Shown: positions 24,387-34,019, counted from the first letter of the stretch. The stretch: 64,000 nt of DNA from Candidatus Sulfopaludibacter sp. SbA3 (GCA_945893365.1 CAMDED010000002.1:62001-126000); one strand, 5' to 3'. Program-made: numbers and translations. The notes: generated by a model from the sequence alone, not told the origin.

Positions 24387-26894
24387 TCAGCGCGCGGTCT
24401 CGAGTTTGCGTTGATAGTGCGCCAAACCCTGGTCGAACATGCTTCTCGCGCGCGCCCGGTTGTCGCCGGGTCCAAAGTTGTTACGCTCCTCGAGATACGC
24501 CCACAGGCGGTTCAGCCAGCGCGCCATCAGCTCCACATCCTGCCGCACCAGCACCGGCTCGCTTCCCACCTCGACGAAAATCGCCGCCGAATGCGCGAAC
24601 GGAATGCCGCCCACCACGCCGCGCGTCGCCGGACCGGTTGCCCGCACGGCAAACCAACTGCTCTGTTCCACCGCAACCTGTTTTTCAATGCGCAGCGAAG
24701 TCGCGCCCGCTTCCGCCATGCGCGTCTCAATCACCACCCCGTTGCGGATCAGCTCCACCTTCTCCAGGGGCCCGCGGGAGGTGATCTCGGCCGACAGTGC
24801 GGCATTATAGGGCTGTCCCTTGGGCGGGCTCACCACGGAACCCGGCGGAAGTCCGTTCATCCGGAACTCGACCAGAGGACCGTTGGTGACGAAAACGCGC
24901 CCCTCGCGATATCGAGCGACCCAGCGGCCCCAGTCCATCGTTCCGCCCACTTCCACATATTGGCGCGATCCGCCCGGAACTCCATTTACGCCGCGCCAAT
25001 TCGTGAAGACGTCCGTGCCCGCGCCGGGCAGAATGCGAAACCCGCTGTTGAGCAGCGCGTACCACAGATCGTAGGCCGAACCGGCGCGAGGCAGCACGTC
25101 GATCGCGTCCATCCCTCCGAGCGCGGCCGTGAGCGGCGCTTCCTTTGCGCCCAGGTTGGTGTCGAATACATCGTTGGCGGTCGCGGGCGAGATCGGATGA
25201 ACGTAGCTGACCAGCCCGCCTTGCCTGCGCGCTTCGATCGCCGCCGTCGTGTTCAGCGGGTAATCATAAGACGACTTGCTTCCGATCACGCTCGTGAACG
25301 ACGGCGGAACCTGCTTCTTGATATTGAGGAACGCCATGTGGCCCAGCGGGTCGCTGTTGCGGTATTCCTGGCCCCAATAGAGCACGTAGCGGGGTTTCGA
25401 AAGCGGCTCGACCGCGCCGCGAAAAAATTCCTTGTCGTGAACGAACGACCCTTCGCTGTTCGCGACGATCATGTTGGCTGTGTTCAGATCCTCAGCCTCC
25501 AGCCACTCGAGCGAGTCGCGGGGCATCTGGTAGTAGCTCCCGTTGTAATTGGCGTGGAAGTGGTTCTCGCCCGTGTACCAGCCGCGTAGCCCCCAGTTGG
25601 TCCAACGCTCCATTTGGATAGTAACGGTCGCGGTCTCGCCGGCGGCGATCTCCACGGTGCGATCGGCCAAACGGTATTCGACGCCCTTCACCGCCGTCAG
25701 TTGCACGCGTCCGGCGGGTACTGCAAACTCATCCTCGCCGCTCGCCAAAAAGAACCCGGTTCGCGGTCCGCCCACGCCTGTCGGCTCATAGTTGAGGGGC
25801 TGAAAGAAAATGGGACGCCCGTCCGGCGCGTACGATTTCTGATCCGCGGCCACGTTGTGCAGGCGCACTCGCGTAGGCTGGCCTGTCTCGTCGAGTGCCT
25901 TGACGCGCAGCCGCCCCGAAGGCCGCCGGAACTTCAATCCGGTGATCTTCACATGAGTTTTTTCGCCGCCGCCCGCGGGCATGAGAAACAGGTCGATGTT
26001 GCCGAGGTGATTCGAAACGTGAGCGATACGGCGTCCATCCGGAGAGACCGCGGGCGCGAACTCGTCCCGCTCCGTATTCGTGAGGGCGACTGACGCCCCA
26101 CCCTGCCGCGCCACTTTGTAGAGTTCGTGATTGCCGCGCCCGTTCACGACCACCGCGGAATAAACTACTCCGGTTCCATCCGGAAGTGCCGACAACGAGT
26201 GCAATTGCACGATGTCTTCCGGACGGTAGCGAGTAAGCGGCAATTGGACCATGATCGGTGGACGGCTCGACGGCATGGACCAGATCTGGGGCGCCGTCGT
26301 GCGTTGCGCCGCAAAGAACACTTCATCCCTGCGGGGATTCCAGGAGATGTCCGCCCAAACGCTCGCCGGTCCGCGCTGCATGCGGAACTGGAGTTGCGTC
26401 ACTACGCCGTCCGCCAGACGAATCTCGTGCAGGAGCGAACCTGAGTTGGGGACCAGCAATCCCGCGACAAGGCGCGACGCATCGGGCGACCATGCGACGG
26501 TTCCAGCCAGCGGAAATGGCGTCGTGAGCTGCCGCTCGGCTCCCGTGCCTGCGTCCACTACTCGCAACTGTCCAACGATGTTCGGCAGGCGTCCGGCTGG
26601 CGGATTGCCCGCAACAAACGCAATCAGATCGCCTCTGGGCGACCATGCCGGGTGGGCATGATACCCCGCCGACGCGCTGATCTGCTCGGCTTGGCCGCCC
26701 TCGGCCGGGACCTGCCAGATGCTGCCGAACAGGGAAAATGCCAAACGCTTCCCGTCGGGCGACCAGGTGGGATCGGTCGCGCCCCAGGCGGACGCCGGCG
26801 CGTCTGGCGCGGCAACCGCGCGCAACCGCAGGTGGATCAGGATGCCGGCCGCGGCCATCGCGGCGAAGACGACTACGCTCGCTCTAGATCTCAT
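24387..26894 (-). CDS. Secreted PD40-propeller CehA/McbA-type metallohydrolase
   Basis: 835 residues. A signal anchor is followed by a TolB-like propeller with PD40 repeats (DPTWSPDGKRLAFSLFGSIW, HPAWSPRGDLIAFVAG, TVAWSPDASRLVAGLL, APAVSPDGRRIAHVSNHLGN) to ~residue 305. A beta-sandwich linker leads to a PHP/CehA-type domain from ~435: GWYTGENHFHANYNG (HxH at 445-447), LYWGQEYRNSDPLGH, GGLVSYVHP and ILPGAGTDVF. CehA/McbA proteins are metal-dependent hydrolases of the PHP superfamily, named for carbaryl hydrolysis; the natural substrate here is unknown. It is the last gene of an operon, 3 bases after a second CehA-type gene. Confidence 0.85.
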   Translation of the reverse strand: MRSRASVVVFAAMAAAGILIHLRLRAVAAPDAPASAWGATDPTWSPDGKRLAFSLFGSIWQVPAEGGQAEQISASAGYHAHPAWSPRGDLIAFVAGNPPAGRLPNIVGQLRVVDAGTGAERQLTTPFPLAGTVAWSPDASRLVAGLLVPNSGSLLHEIRLADGVVTQLQFRMQRGPASVWADISWNPRRDEVFFAAQRTTAPQIWSMPSSRPPIMVQLPLTRYRPEDIVQLHSLSALPDGTGVVYSAVVVNGRGNHELYKVARQGGASVALTNTERDEFAPAVSPDGRRIAHVSNHLGNIDLFLMPAGGGEKTHVKITGLKFRRPSGRLRVKALDETGQPTRVRLHNVAADQKSYAPDGRPIFFQPLNYEPTGVGGPRTGFFLASGEDEFAVPAGRVQLTAVKGVEYRLADRTVEIAAGETATVTIQMERWTNWGLRGWYTGENHFHANYNGSYYQMPRDSLEWLEAEDLNTANMIVANSEGSFVHDKEFFRGAVEPLSKPRYVLYWGQEYRNSDPLGHMAFLNIKKQVPPSFTSVIGSKSSYDYPLNTTAAIEARRQGGLVSYVHPISPATANDVFDTNLGAKEAPLTAALGGMDAIDVLPRAGSAYDLWYALLNSGFRILPGAGTDVFTNWRGVNGVPGGSRQYVEVGGTMDWGRWVARYREGRVFVTNGPLVEFRMNGLPPGSVVSPPKGQPYNAALSAEITSRGPLEKVELIRNGVVIETRMAEAGATSLRIEKQVAVEQSSWFAVRATGPATRGVVGGIPFAHSAAIFVEVGSEPVLVRQDVELMARWLNRLWAYLEERNNFGPGDNRARARSMFDQGLAHYQRKLETAR

Positions 26895-26897
26895 CGC

Positions 26898-29366
26898 TTA
26901 TTCCCCTCCCGCGGCGCGTCCGGCGTAAAAAGCCCGCGCCCGGTCATACAATTTCAGCACCTCATCGCGTTCCGCCGCGCCTGCGAATCGTTTCGGATCT
27001 CTCCGCGATTCCGCAACCAACTCGTCGATCCAGTCTACAAAGTATTGCGCGTCCGCCCGCGCATCCCACTTGCCCGGCAGGTACACGGGACTCGTATGGG
27101 CCATCCGCACCGTTAAAGGATTCCCGACGAAACAGCGCGCCACGACCCACGAGTAGTTCTTCGCGTCGACGGTGAACTTGCTTTGCCACTTCATCGCCCC
27201 GGAGGGAGTGAACGACTTGATCACCTCACCGTTCGCGACGATCTCCACGCGGTCGATGGGCGCGTGTGCCAGCACTTCGACCGAACCCCGGAGCGCCGTG
27301 CCCGTGCGCTTCACGTCAAAGAACAGCAAGGGGCCGTTGCTGACGAAACTCCTGCCGTCCTTCAACCCTCTGTACCAGTTCTCGACCGTGAATGGCTTGC
27401 CTTTGAGCTCGACGTAGGTCCGGTTGTACCCGGCGGGATTCGGCAGCACTCCCGTGGCTGATCCGGCGGTGGCGGGAAGGCGGAATCCAAGGTTCAGATA
27501 GCGGTAATAAAGGCTGTTGCTGTATTCGACAAATCCCTCGTGTCCGGGGAACCGCTTCCGGTCGCGCGCCCGTCCCCAGGCCTCCATGTCCATCATGCCG
27601 TACTGGTTGAAGTGATTGTGCAGCACGCCGGCCGAGTCGGGCGTCTCGAGCGCCATCATGACCGGCGTTTCCCACCAGATGAGCTTCTCGGAATCGAACC
27701 AGGGAAAGATCTCCCCAGCCGCCCGGCTCTCGCGCGCCGTGCGCACGAAGCGGATTCCGGGAGGGTCCCAGCGATTGGTGGCCGCGAGCGGAAGTTGCGC
27801 CGAAATCCGATGCAGCATCCAGGCGCCTCCGCCGCGCTCGTCCTCCGCGTTCGCAAGCGTCGCCAGATGGTTAGGCGAGATCCGCGTCACGGGGTCCTTC
27901 GGCAGTTCCTTTCCCGCCCAGAGGTTCTGGCGGTTCCACATCGTAAACACTACGCTCAGGTTCACGTCTTCGGCCAAAGCCAAGGCCTCGACTTGGTCGG
28001 GCGGACGGTGAATGTGCATGTCTCCCGACCACCAGCCCAGGCTCCTTGCGTTCACCCACGGGCGCAGGCGGATGTCCGCCGTCACGGGCTGGTCCCTCAC
28101 CTCAATGGTTCGCTCGACGCGCTCGAACTCCAGCCCGTGCTCGGCAATGATTTTGTAATTCCCAGGTTCGGCTTCGATTTCGAACTCGCCCTTCACGACG
28201 AAACTGCTGCGGTAACCGGGCTCCTCTTTGACGATCTTCGACCGGGCGTCGAGCACCGCGCCGGGCGGTTGGCGCTTCTTGCCGTCGGGTCCGTAGACCT
28301 CGAGCCGCGCCCAGATGGGTTCCGCCTTCTCGCCCGTGACGCGTATCCGTAACTTGCTCGTGGCTGCGCGGGGCGTGAACCACAGGCGAGCGGTGCGGTC
28401 CGTCTTGAAGAATTGCAGAAGCTGCCGCGCCACTTTTTCCGTTCCCTCCGCCGACGGATGCGTTCCGTCATCCGGTCTCAAATCGGCGCGCAGGTAGGTG
28501 AGTCCGTCCTTGCGCGCTTTGACGCCATCGGCCCAGAGGTAAGGACCCCATGCGAGCCAGGGCGCGCGAACCGGGCCGCGAACCGCGTCGTAGTTCAGCT
28601 CCGCGCTGCCGGAAATCTGCGATGCGATAATCCACTTCGGCGCGAATCCGCTCTCGTACGCGTGCGGTTCCGGATTGAGAGCGCTGCGCGCATATCCGCC
28701 ATAGATGCGGCTCGAAAAATACACCATCTTGAGATTCGGATAGCGCGCCCGCATGACGTGCAGCACCTTCACCAGATCGCTCTCCAGCTTCTTCGCTTCC
28801 TGGGGAAACGGCTTCGTGGGCGCGATATTCGCCTGCTTGAGCCACACGACCTGCACTTGCGCCGGTGTCGCGTTCGCGGCGGCGAGGCGCTGCGTAATCA
28901 CATTCCAGAAGGGCGCGGCCGGATCCATGATCTTCTCCGCCGTCTGGCCGCCCTGGCTTCCGTTGACGAACCGCACCAGCGGATTCTTACCCGTTTCGGC
29001 CGTGAACAATTTTTCAAACGCCTGCGACTCCTGGCTGGTGTTCGACATTCCGACCGAGAGGAGAACGATATTCCCTTGCGCGGAAGGGTTGCCCGCGCCG
29101 TCGAGCGGACCGATGCCGCGGGCGATCGCGATGCCTGCGTCCAGATGCCCGGACGGCGGCTCGTTTTCTCCGTTCGGATACAGCCCGCCCTGCTGGCCAA
29201 GATACAAGGATTTGCCGAGATCGGTAAGCGGCACAAGTCCCGTGGAATCGCGTGGCGGGTTCCGCCGCGCATAGTCCGCGAACCCCTGATCGCGAATCCC
29301 GCCAGGCTGCGCGATCGCCGATACCGCGCACAGAAACGCCAGCCACGCAACTGGTGTAGGTTTCAC
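26898..29366 (-). CDS. Secreted protein with SGNH-hydrolase-like N-terminus and CehA/McbA-type C-terminus
   Basis: 822 residues, GTG start, signal peptide AWLAFLCAVSAIAQ. Residues ~95-325 look like an SGNH/GDSL-type domain: VLLSVGMSNTSQ, VNGSQGGQTAEKI, VQVVWLKQANIAPT and the DDGTHP motif (Asp300, His303) that supplies the Asp/His of the triad. After a beta-sandwich, the PHP-like part starts at ~445: GWWSGDMHIHRPPDQ (HxH at 451-453), then EDVNLSVVFTMWN, and a C-terminal FVSNGPLLFFDVK block shared with its two relatives in this window. It has no PD40 propeller, unlike them. Located 17 bases after the NRAMP-like gene. Substrate unknown. Confidence 0.75.
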   Translation of the reverse strand: MKPTPVAWLAFLCAVSAIAQPGGIRDQGFADYARRNPPRDSTGLVPLTDLGKSLYLGQQGGLYPNGENEPPSGHLDAGIAIARGIGPLDGAGNPSAQGNIVLLSVGMSNTSQESQAFEKLFTAETGKNPLVRFVNGSQGGQTAEKIMDPAAPFWNVITQRLAAANATPAQVQVVWLKQANIAPTKPFPQEAKKLESDLVKVLHVMRARYPNLKMVYFSSRIYGGYARSALNPEPHAYESGFAPKWIIASQISGSAELNYDAVRGPVRAPWLAWGPYLWADGVKARKDGLTYLRADLRPDDGTHPSAEGTEKVARQLLQFFKTDRTARLWFTPRAATSKLRIRVTGEKAEPIWARLEVYGPDGKKRQPPGAVLDARSKIVKEEPGYRSSFVVKGEFEIEAEPGNYKIIAEHGLEFERVERTIEVRDQPVTADIRLRPWVNARSLGWWSGDMHIHRPPDQVEALALAEDVNLSVVFTMWNRQNLWAGKELPKDPVTRISPNHLATLANAEDERGGGAWMLHRISAQLPLAATNRWDPPGIRFVRTARESRAAGEIFPWFDSEKLIWWETPVMMALETPDSAGVLHNHFNQYGMMDMEAWGRARDRKRFPGHEGFVEYSNSLYYRYLNLGFRLPATAGSATGVLPNPAGYNRTYVELKGKPFTVENWYRGLKDGRSFVSNGPLLFFDVKRTGTALRGSVEVLAHAPIDRVEIVANGEVIKSFTPSGAMKWQSKFTVDAKNYSWVVARCFVGNPLTVRMAHTSPVYLPGKWDARADAQYFVDWIDELVAESRRDPKRFAGAAERDEVLKLYDRARAFYAGRAAGGE

Positions 29367-29382
29367 GGTGTCCTCCTTAAGA

Positions 29383-30618
29383 TCACGCTCCGATCAGTTG
29401 CCGGATTTCCCGCACGCCCACGTACGCGAAGAACCCGAGCGCGATCGCCAGCACGGCGTTGATCCCCACGCCGGCCCGGAATTCATTGCCCACCCACTCT
29501 CTGCGATTATTCATAATCAGGAGCGTCAGCGCGAGCAACGGCAAGAGCATCGCGCCCGTCAGCCCGAAGGCGAGCTGCAGCGACTGCACAGGCCAGCGCA
29601 GGAAGAGCAGCGGCACAGTGGCGATGAAACAGAGATAACCTCGATACGGACGCGAGAGGCTCGGATCCACGCCGCGCTGGCCGATACCGCGTCCCTCGCG
29701 CAACCACAGAATATCGGTGAACAGATAGGGTAAGCTCTGCCAAACGCCGAGCATTGCTGAAAACACCGCTGCCCAGAAGCCGATGAGGAAGATCCATTTG
29801 CCGGCCGGTCCGATGGAAACCGTCAGTTGATCGGCGAGCAGAAGAGCCAGACCCGCCCCGCGGCCCGTCACGCGGACACGTGAACCGATGATCACGACCG
29901 CGATGCCGAACAGTCCGATCACCGCATACGATAACACTAAGTCGAACCGGCAGGCCTGCAGGCCGTCCCGCCCGGTTCTACCCTCTTCGCGAATCCAATA
30001 GCCATAACTGATGAGAGCCATGGTCCCGCCGATGGCGCCGATCAGACTCAAGACCCATCCGGCGCTCCCCGGGGGCAGCGATGGCACAAGCCCGCGCCCA
30101 ACCTCGCTCCAATCCGGCGCCAGCAGAAACGCAGTCAGGATCACCGTCGCGAACATGGCGCCTACGCACACGGCGAGCACCCGTTTGAGCAGCGCATACC
30201 CTCCGTGCCAGACCAACGCCAGTCCGGCCAACGAGTGGACGACACCCCAAACCAGACGCGACGAGTCGACGTCGCCGAGCGGGATCAGCGCCGCTCCCGC
30301 CACGCCGCAGGCGCTCGAAAGCATCCCGCCCGTCACGAGCGTAAACACCAGCAGGTAGGCTAGAAAGACCCACTGCGTCCATTTGCCGAGCCGAATTCCC
30401 CAACCCTCGACCAGGGTCGTGCCCGTGCCCATTTGCCAACGTGCAATGCCTTCGGTGAGGACCCATTTGAGCAGCACGCCCGCGGGGACGGCCCATAGCA
30501 CCGCTGTTCCGGCGTGCGCCCCGGCAAGGCTTCCGGTGAGTATGTCGCCGGCTCCGACGCTCGTCGCGGTCAGCAGAATCGCGGGGCCTACAGTAGAGAG
30601 CTTAAGTGCCCGGAGCAT
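29383..30618 (-). CDS. NRAMP-family transporter lacking the canonical metal-binding motifs
   Basis: 411 residues from ATG 30618 (KLSTVGPAILLTATSVGAGD). About eleven membrane helices. The family is recognised from the TM1 region, ILTGSLAGAHAG, WVLTEGIARWQMGTGTTLVEG and the TM6 block ALISYGYWIREEGR. The TM1 'DPGN' is TSVGAGD here, and the TM6 'MPH' is replaced by a Gly-Tyr-Trp sequence. These residues bind Mn/Fe in classical MntH, so this protein probably belongs to a divergent branch with a different substrate. It leads an operon with two secreted CehA-type hydrolases, which hints that it imports a product of theirs, but that is only inference from order. Confidence 0.8.
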   Translation of the reverse strand: MLRALKLSTVGPAILLTATSVGAGDILTGSLAGAHAGTAVLWAVPAGVLLKWVLTEGIARWQMGTGTTLVEGWGIRLGKWTQWVFLAYLLVFTLVTGGMLSSACGVAGAALIPLGDVDSSRLVWGVVHSLAGLALVWHGGYALLKRVLAVCVGAMFATVILTAFLLAPDWSEVGRGLVPSLPPGSAGWVLSLIGAIGGTMALISYGYWIREEGRTGRDGLQACRFDLVLSYAVIGLFGIAVVIIGSRVRVTGRGAGLALLLADQLTVSIGPAGKWIFLIGFWAAVFSAMLGVWQSLPYLFTDILWLREGRGIGQRGVDPSLSRPYRGYLCFIATVPLLFLRWPVQSLQLAFGLTGAMLLPLLALTLLIMNNRREWVGNEFRAGVGINAVLAIALGFFAYVGVREIRQLIGA

Positions 30619-30683
30619 GTGAACAGCCAACTTACCACAACCCGGCGTTCCGGACCCCAAGGAGTACGTTAGACTTGACCTCG

Positions 30684-30965
30684 ATGGCAACCGTCACTGA
30701 GATAGGCAGCCTGCTATCTCGCCGTCCCGAGATTCGCGGCGGCAGGCCGTGCATTGCCGGAACGGGCGTCTCGGTTCGCCGGGTCGCCCAGGGGCACAAT
30801 ATGGGTCTGATTCCGGAAGAAATCGCGCGGAAGTTTGGCCACTTGTCGTTGGCGCAGATTCATGCGGCCCTTGCCTACTACCATGCCAACCAGGCGGAAA
30901 TCGACGCAGACCTGGAATCCGAGGCCCGGCGGACAGATGCCCTGGAAGAACAGAACAGGCGCTGA
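30684..30965 (+). CDS. DUF433 protein (probable antitoxin)
   Basis: 93 residues from ATG 30684. The DUF433 core is complete: ITRRPEIxGG-like opening (SRRPEIRGGRPCIAGTGVSV), RRVAQGHNMGLIPEEIARKF, GHLSLAQIHAALAYYHANQ. DUF433 is a small winged-helix-like domain commonly encoded directly upstream of DUF5615 PIN-like proteins; the pair is regarded as a putative toxin-antitoxin system with DUF433 as antitoxin and regulator. The DUF5615 gene follows after 9 bases. Confidence 0.88.
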   Translation: MATVTEIGSLLSRRPEIRGGRPCIAGTGVSVRRVAQGHNMGLIPEEIARKFGHLSLAQIHAALAYYHANQAEIDADLESEARRTDALEEQNRR

Positions 30966-30974
30966 TCCTCGTCA

Positions 30975-31337
30975 GTGAGCCTGATCCAGATCTACGCCGA
31001 CGAAGAGGCGATGGACAGCGATCTTGTCGCGGCTCTCCGTTCCCGTGGCGTTGCGACGATCACGCCTTTGGACGCCGGTCTCGTCGAGAGATCCGACGAC
31101 GAACAGCTGGAATTTGCCACAGACCACGGGTGCGTTCTCTACACGTTCAACGTCTCGGATTTCTATCGTCTTCACACGGAATGGGTCCTTGGCGGGCGAG
31201 AACATGCCGGCATGATTCTAGCGCCGCAACAGCGGTTCTCGACCGGCGAGCAGTTACGGCGCATCTTGCGTCTTCGTGCAGCCACCACCAGCCTGTGTAT
31301 GCGCAACCGGGTCGAGTTCCTCGGCAACTGGGGTTGA
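30975..31337 (+). CDS. DUF5615 PIN-like protein (probable toxin)
   Basis: 120 residues, GTG start 9 bases after the DUF433 stop. PIN-like acidic residues are in place: QIYADEEAMDSDLVAALRSRG, then DDEQLEFATDHGCVLYTFNVSDF and GGREHAGMILAPQQRFS. DUF5615 is the PIN-like nuclease fold (often called Mut7-C/VapC-like), here with the usual N-terminal Asp, the central NxxDF and downstream elements present. Likely an RNase toxin neutralised by the DUF433 partner; no target known. Confidence 0.85.
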   Translation: MSLIQIYADEEAMDSDLVAALRSRGVATITPLDAGLVERSDDEQLEFATDHGCVLYTFNVSDFYRLHTEWVLGGREHAGMILAPQQRFSTGEQLRRILRLRAATTSLCMRNRVEFLGNWG

Positions 31338-31364
31338 CCGCGGGCGCCCTCGTCAGCCCTGAGC

Positions 31365-32138
31365 TCAGGGGCCGGTCTTCTCGTCGTACGACAAGACTTC
31401 GCGCTCCAGTGCCGTGTTATGGAGTTGTACCGGCGCGCTTTTCCGCGTCCGCAGGTTCAACATCTCAACGAACACCGAGAACGCCATCGCGAAGTAAATG
31501 TAGCCCTTCGGAATATGGCTGTCGAAGCTCTCCGCGATGAGGGTGACGCCGATCGGCAGCAGGAAACTCAAAGCGAGCATCTTCACCGTCGGATGCCGCT
31601 CCACAAAAGCGCTGACCGCGCCCGAGGTGAACATCATGAACCCCACGGCGATCACGATGGCGGCGATCATCACGGACACCTCTTTCGCCATTCCCACCGC
31701 GGTGATCACCGAGTCGAGCGAGAAGACGATGTCGAGCAGCGCGATCTGCACAAGCACGCCGCCGAGCGTGGCCGTCGGGCGCGCGGCCCGCAGCGCTTCC
31801 GACTCGCCTTCCAGCCGCTCGTGAATTTCGCGAGTGCTCTTCCAGATGAGGAACAGGCCGCCGATACCGAGAATCAGGTCCCGCCCGGAGAATTCTTCGC
31901 CGAGCACCGAGAACAGCGGGTCCGTCAGCCGCATGATCCAGGAAATCGCGAGCAGCAGCGCGATTCGCATCACCATCGCCAGCGCGAGGCCCACGGTTCG
32001 GGCCCGGCCCTGCTCTGCGGGTGGAAGCTTCCCGGCCAGGATGCTGATGAAAACGATGTTGTCGATGCCGAGAACGATCTCGAGCACCGTGAGCGTGAGC
32101 AGCGCTGCCCACGACTCCGGACTCAGGAGCCAATCCAT
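31365..32138 (-). CDS. TerC-family integral membrane protein
   Basis: 257 residues. Seven hydrophobic helices with the TerC signatures LEIVLGIDNIVFISILAGKL in TM1-2 and IALLDIVFSLDSVITAVGMA in the middle, each with the conserved acidic residues (D in GIDN, D in SLDS) proposed to bind metal ions. TerC proteins export Mn2+ during membrane-protein metalation or tellurite resistance. The gene starts 10 bases after the aminotransferase stop, so the two are probably co-transcribed although no functional link is evident. Confidence 0.92.
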   Translation of the reverse strand: MDWLLSPESWAALLTLTVLEIVLGIDNIVFISILAGKLPPAEQGRARTVGLALAMVMRIALLLAISWIMRLTDPLFSVLGEEFSGRDLILGIGGLFLIWKSTREIHERLEGESEALRAARPTATLGGVLVQIALLDIVFSLDSVITAVGMAKEVSVMIAAIVIAVGFMMFTSGAVSAFVERHPTVKMLALSFLLPIGVTLIAESFDSHIPKGYIYFAMAFSVFVEMLNLRTRKSAPVQLHNTALEREVLSYDEKTGP

Positions 32139-32148
32139 AGACTCGATG

Positions 32149-33387
32149 TCAACCCGCGGCGTTCAGAAATCGATCGATATCCGCCATCGTGTGATAAACC
32201 GAACACGACACGCGCATCTGATTCCACTGAATCTTCACGTCGATGTTGGCGCGATTCATTTTCTCCGCAAGCTTCTTCGTATCCTGCACGACGAACGAGG
32301 AAATGGGAGTCGGCGTGCCCTCGGGAGTCATGCCCGGGTAACCCAGCCGGGGCAATTCGCTGCGCAGTTTCTCAACCATCGGCTTGACGCGCGCCTGAAT
32401 CCGGTCGACGCCCAGTTCATTGATGAAGCGCAGATTGTCCGCGTGCCCCGCCGCGACGACGTTCGCGATATTGCCCACCTCGAAATGCCCGCCCGCGCCC
32501 GTCCGCTGTTGCCACGAACAGGGGCGGGGGCCCGGCGGATCGTGCGGGAACATGTGGTACCGGATGTTGCTGAATTGCCGGTCGCCATACTGGAAGCGCT
32601 TCGCCACTTTGCCCTGCAGATCCTCGCGCACGTAGAGGAACCCCAGCCCGCGGTCGCCCATCAGGAACTTGTAGCCCGAGCACGCGCAGAAGTCTATGCC
32701 CAGCGCCTTCACGTCGATCGGCACCGCACCCGCCGCCTGAATCACGTCGGTGTAAAGATAGCCGCCGTGCGCATGCACCAGGTCCGAAATCGCCTTGGCA
32801 TCGGCGCGAACGCCATTGAGGAAGGACACGAGCGAACACGCTACCAGACGCGTCTTCTTGTCGACCACCTTCTCGATGTCTTTGACGTCGATCCGCCAAT
32901 CCTTCATCTTTACGACGCGCAGATCGAGGCCCTGCTTCTCCATCGTGCGGTACATATAGATCGCCGACTCATAGTGAAACTCGTCGGTCACCACGTTCCA
33001 TGGGCCGCCCGGCACAATGCCTAGCGCGAGATTCGTGATGTTCTCGCCCATCAGCGTGCTCTGCACGAACGCGATCTCCGAGGGCTTGGCGTTGATCAGT
33101 TGCGCGAACCCGCGCCGCGCCTCATCCTGATGCCCTGAAGCGTGCCGGCCGCGGCCCTCGCCGGGCCCAAGCAGCTTAAACTCCAGATATTGGTGCATCG
33201 CCGCGACTGCGCTCTTTCGCATCGGATGCCAACCGGCCGGATTCATGAACAGTTGCTTCTCCGTCCACGGATACTCGGCTCGAATCTTACTCCAGTCCAC
33301 TTCGGCGGTGGCGGCGGGGGCCGCGGGAGCGAGCGCCGATGCCGCCGCGGCGATGAACGATCTGCGGTTTGCCTGCATACGCTTCAC
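32149..33387 (-). CDS. Tat-exported class V aminotransferase-like PLP enzyme
   Basis: 412 residues (or 409 from ATG 33378). A twin-arginine signal (NRRSFIAAAASALAPA) precedes a fold-type I, class V enzyme of the cysteine desulfurase/isopenicillin N epimerase group: FMNPAGWHPMRKSAV, FVQSTLMGENITNLA (PLP phosphate contact), LYTDVIQAAGAVPID with Asp214, and CSGYKFLMGDRGLGFLY with the PLP lysine (Lys240). Reaction not deducible. A Tat signal on a PLP enzyme is unusual in general but recurrent in Acidobacteria; such enzymes would fold with cofactor in the cytoplasm before export. Confidence 0.85.
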   Translation of the reverse strand: MKRMQANRRSFIAAAASALAPAAPAATAEVDWSKIRAEYPWTEKQLFMNPAGWHPMRKSAVAAMHQYLEFKLLGPGEGRGRHASGHQDEARRGFAQLINAKPSEIAFVQSTLMGENITNLALGIVPGGPWNVVTDEFHYESAIYMYRTMEKQGLDLRVVKMKDWRIDVKDIEKVVDKKTRLVACSLVSFLNGVRADAKAISDLVHAHGGYLYTDVIQAAGAVPIDVKALGIDFCACSGYKFLMGDRGLGFLYVREDLQGKVAKRFQYGDRQFSNIRYHMFPHDPPGPRPCSWQQRTGAGGHFEVGNIANVVAAGHADNLRFINELGVDRIQARVKPMVEKLRSELPRLGYPGMTPEGTPTPISSFVVQDTKKLAEKMNRANIDVKIQWNQMRVSCSVYHTMADIDRFLNAAG

Positions 33388-33399
33388 ATCATACCTGAT

Positions 33400-33966
33400 T
33401 CACAGCAGCGGGAGTTTCTTGTTCTCCCTCAGCAATCGAATCGATTCCTGCAAGCGCTTCGCACGCGTTTCCTCTCGTTTCGCCATGGAAATCCAGACCA
33501 CGTACCTGCGTTTGTAAGAAGGCGCCAGGCGAATGAAATTCTCCCAAGCCTGCTTCTCCTTGCGCAGACCCTCCTCGACGAACGCCGCATCGATCAGCGA
33601 CTCCGGCTTCGGTTTGCGAGGCTGCGGCTCAGTCTTGGCGTAACTAACCTTCGTGAGACCGATCTCCGTCATCCTGCCTTCCTGAATCAGTTTCGCCACC
33701 CTTCGCTTGTTCAGCTCCGACCAATTTTGATTGTCCGTGCGCGGCGTAAACTTCCTCGCATAGCGATTTTCGTCGATGCGCTTGATGATGCTGTCGATCC
33801 AGCCGTGGCACAACGCCTCTTCCACCGACTCTTCATATGACATGCAACTCTCGCCTGTCTGCTTCTTCGGAAATACGACCCACACCTCTCTCTCCGACGC
33901 ATGATTCGCGGCGAGCCACGTTCTCCAACTTTCGCGATCCTTCGCGCGAAACGTCTTTAGACCCAT
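33400..33966 (-). CDS. YdeI/OmpD-associated family protein
   Basis: 188 residues. The pattern is that of COG4430: FRAKDRESWRTWLAANHASE, EVWVVFPKKQTG, YEESVEEALCHGWIDSIIKR, ARKFTPRTDNQNWSELNKRR, then a basic C-terminal helix region. Members were linked genetically to bacteriocin resistance in enterobacteria, but biochemistry is not established. It lies 21 bases upstream of the aminotransferase gene on the same strand and has its start 53 bases from the divergent SelA-like gene. Confidence 0.88.
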   Translation of the reverse strand: MGLKTFRAKDRESWRTWLAANHASEREVWVVFPKKQTGESCMSYEESVEEALCHGWIDSIIKRIDENRYARKFTPRTDNQNWSELNKRRVAKLIQEGRMTEIGLTKVSYAKTEPQPRKPKPESLIDAAFVEEGLRKEKQAWENFIRLAPSYKRRYVVWISMAKREETRAKRLQESIRLLRENKKLPLL

Positions 33967-34019
33967 ATTTAGACCCAGAGACCCAATCCGCTACAATTCT
34001 AGTTCAAGGAGAAACCACG

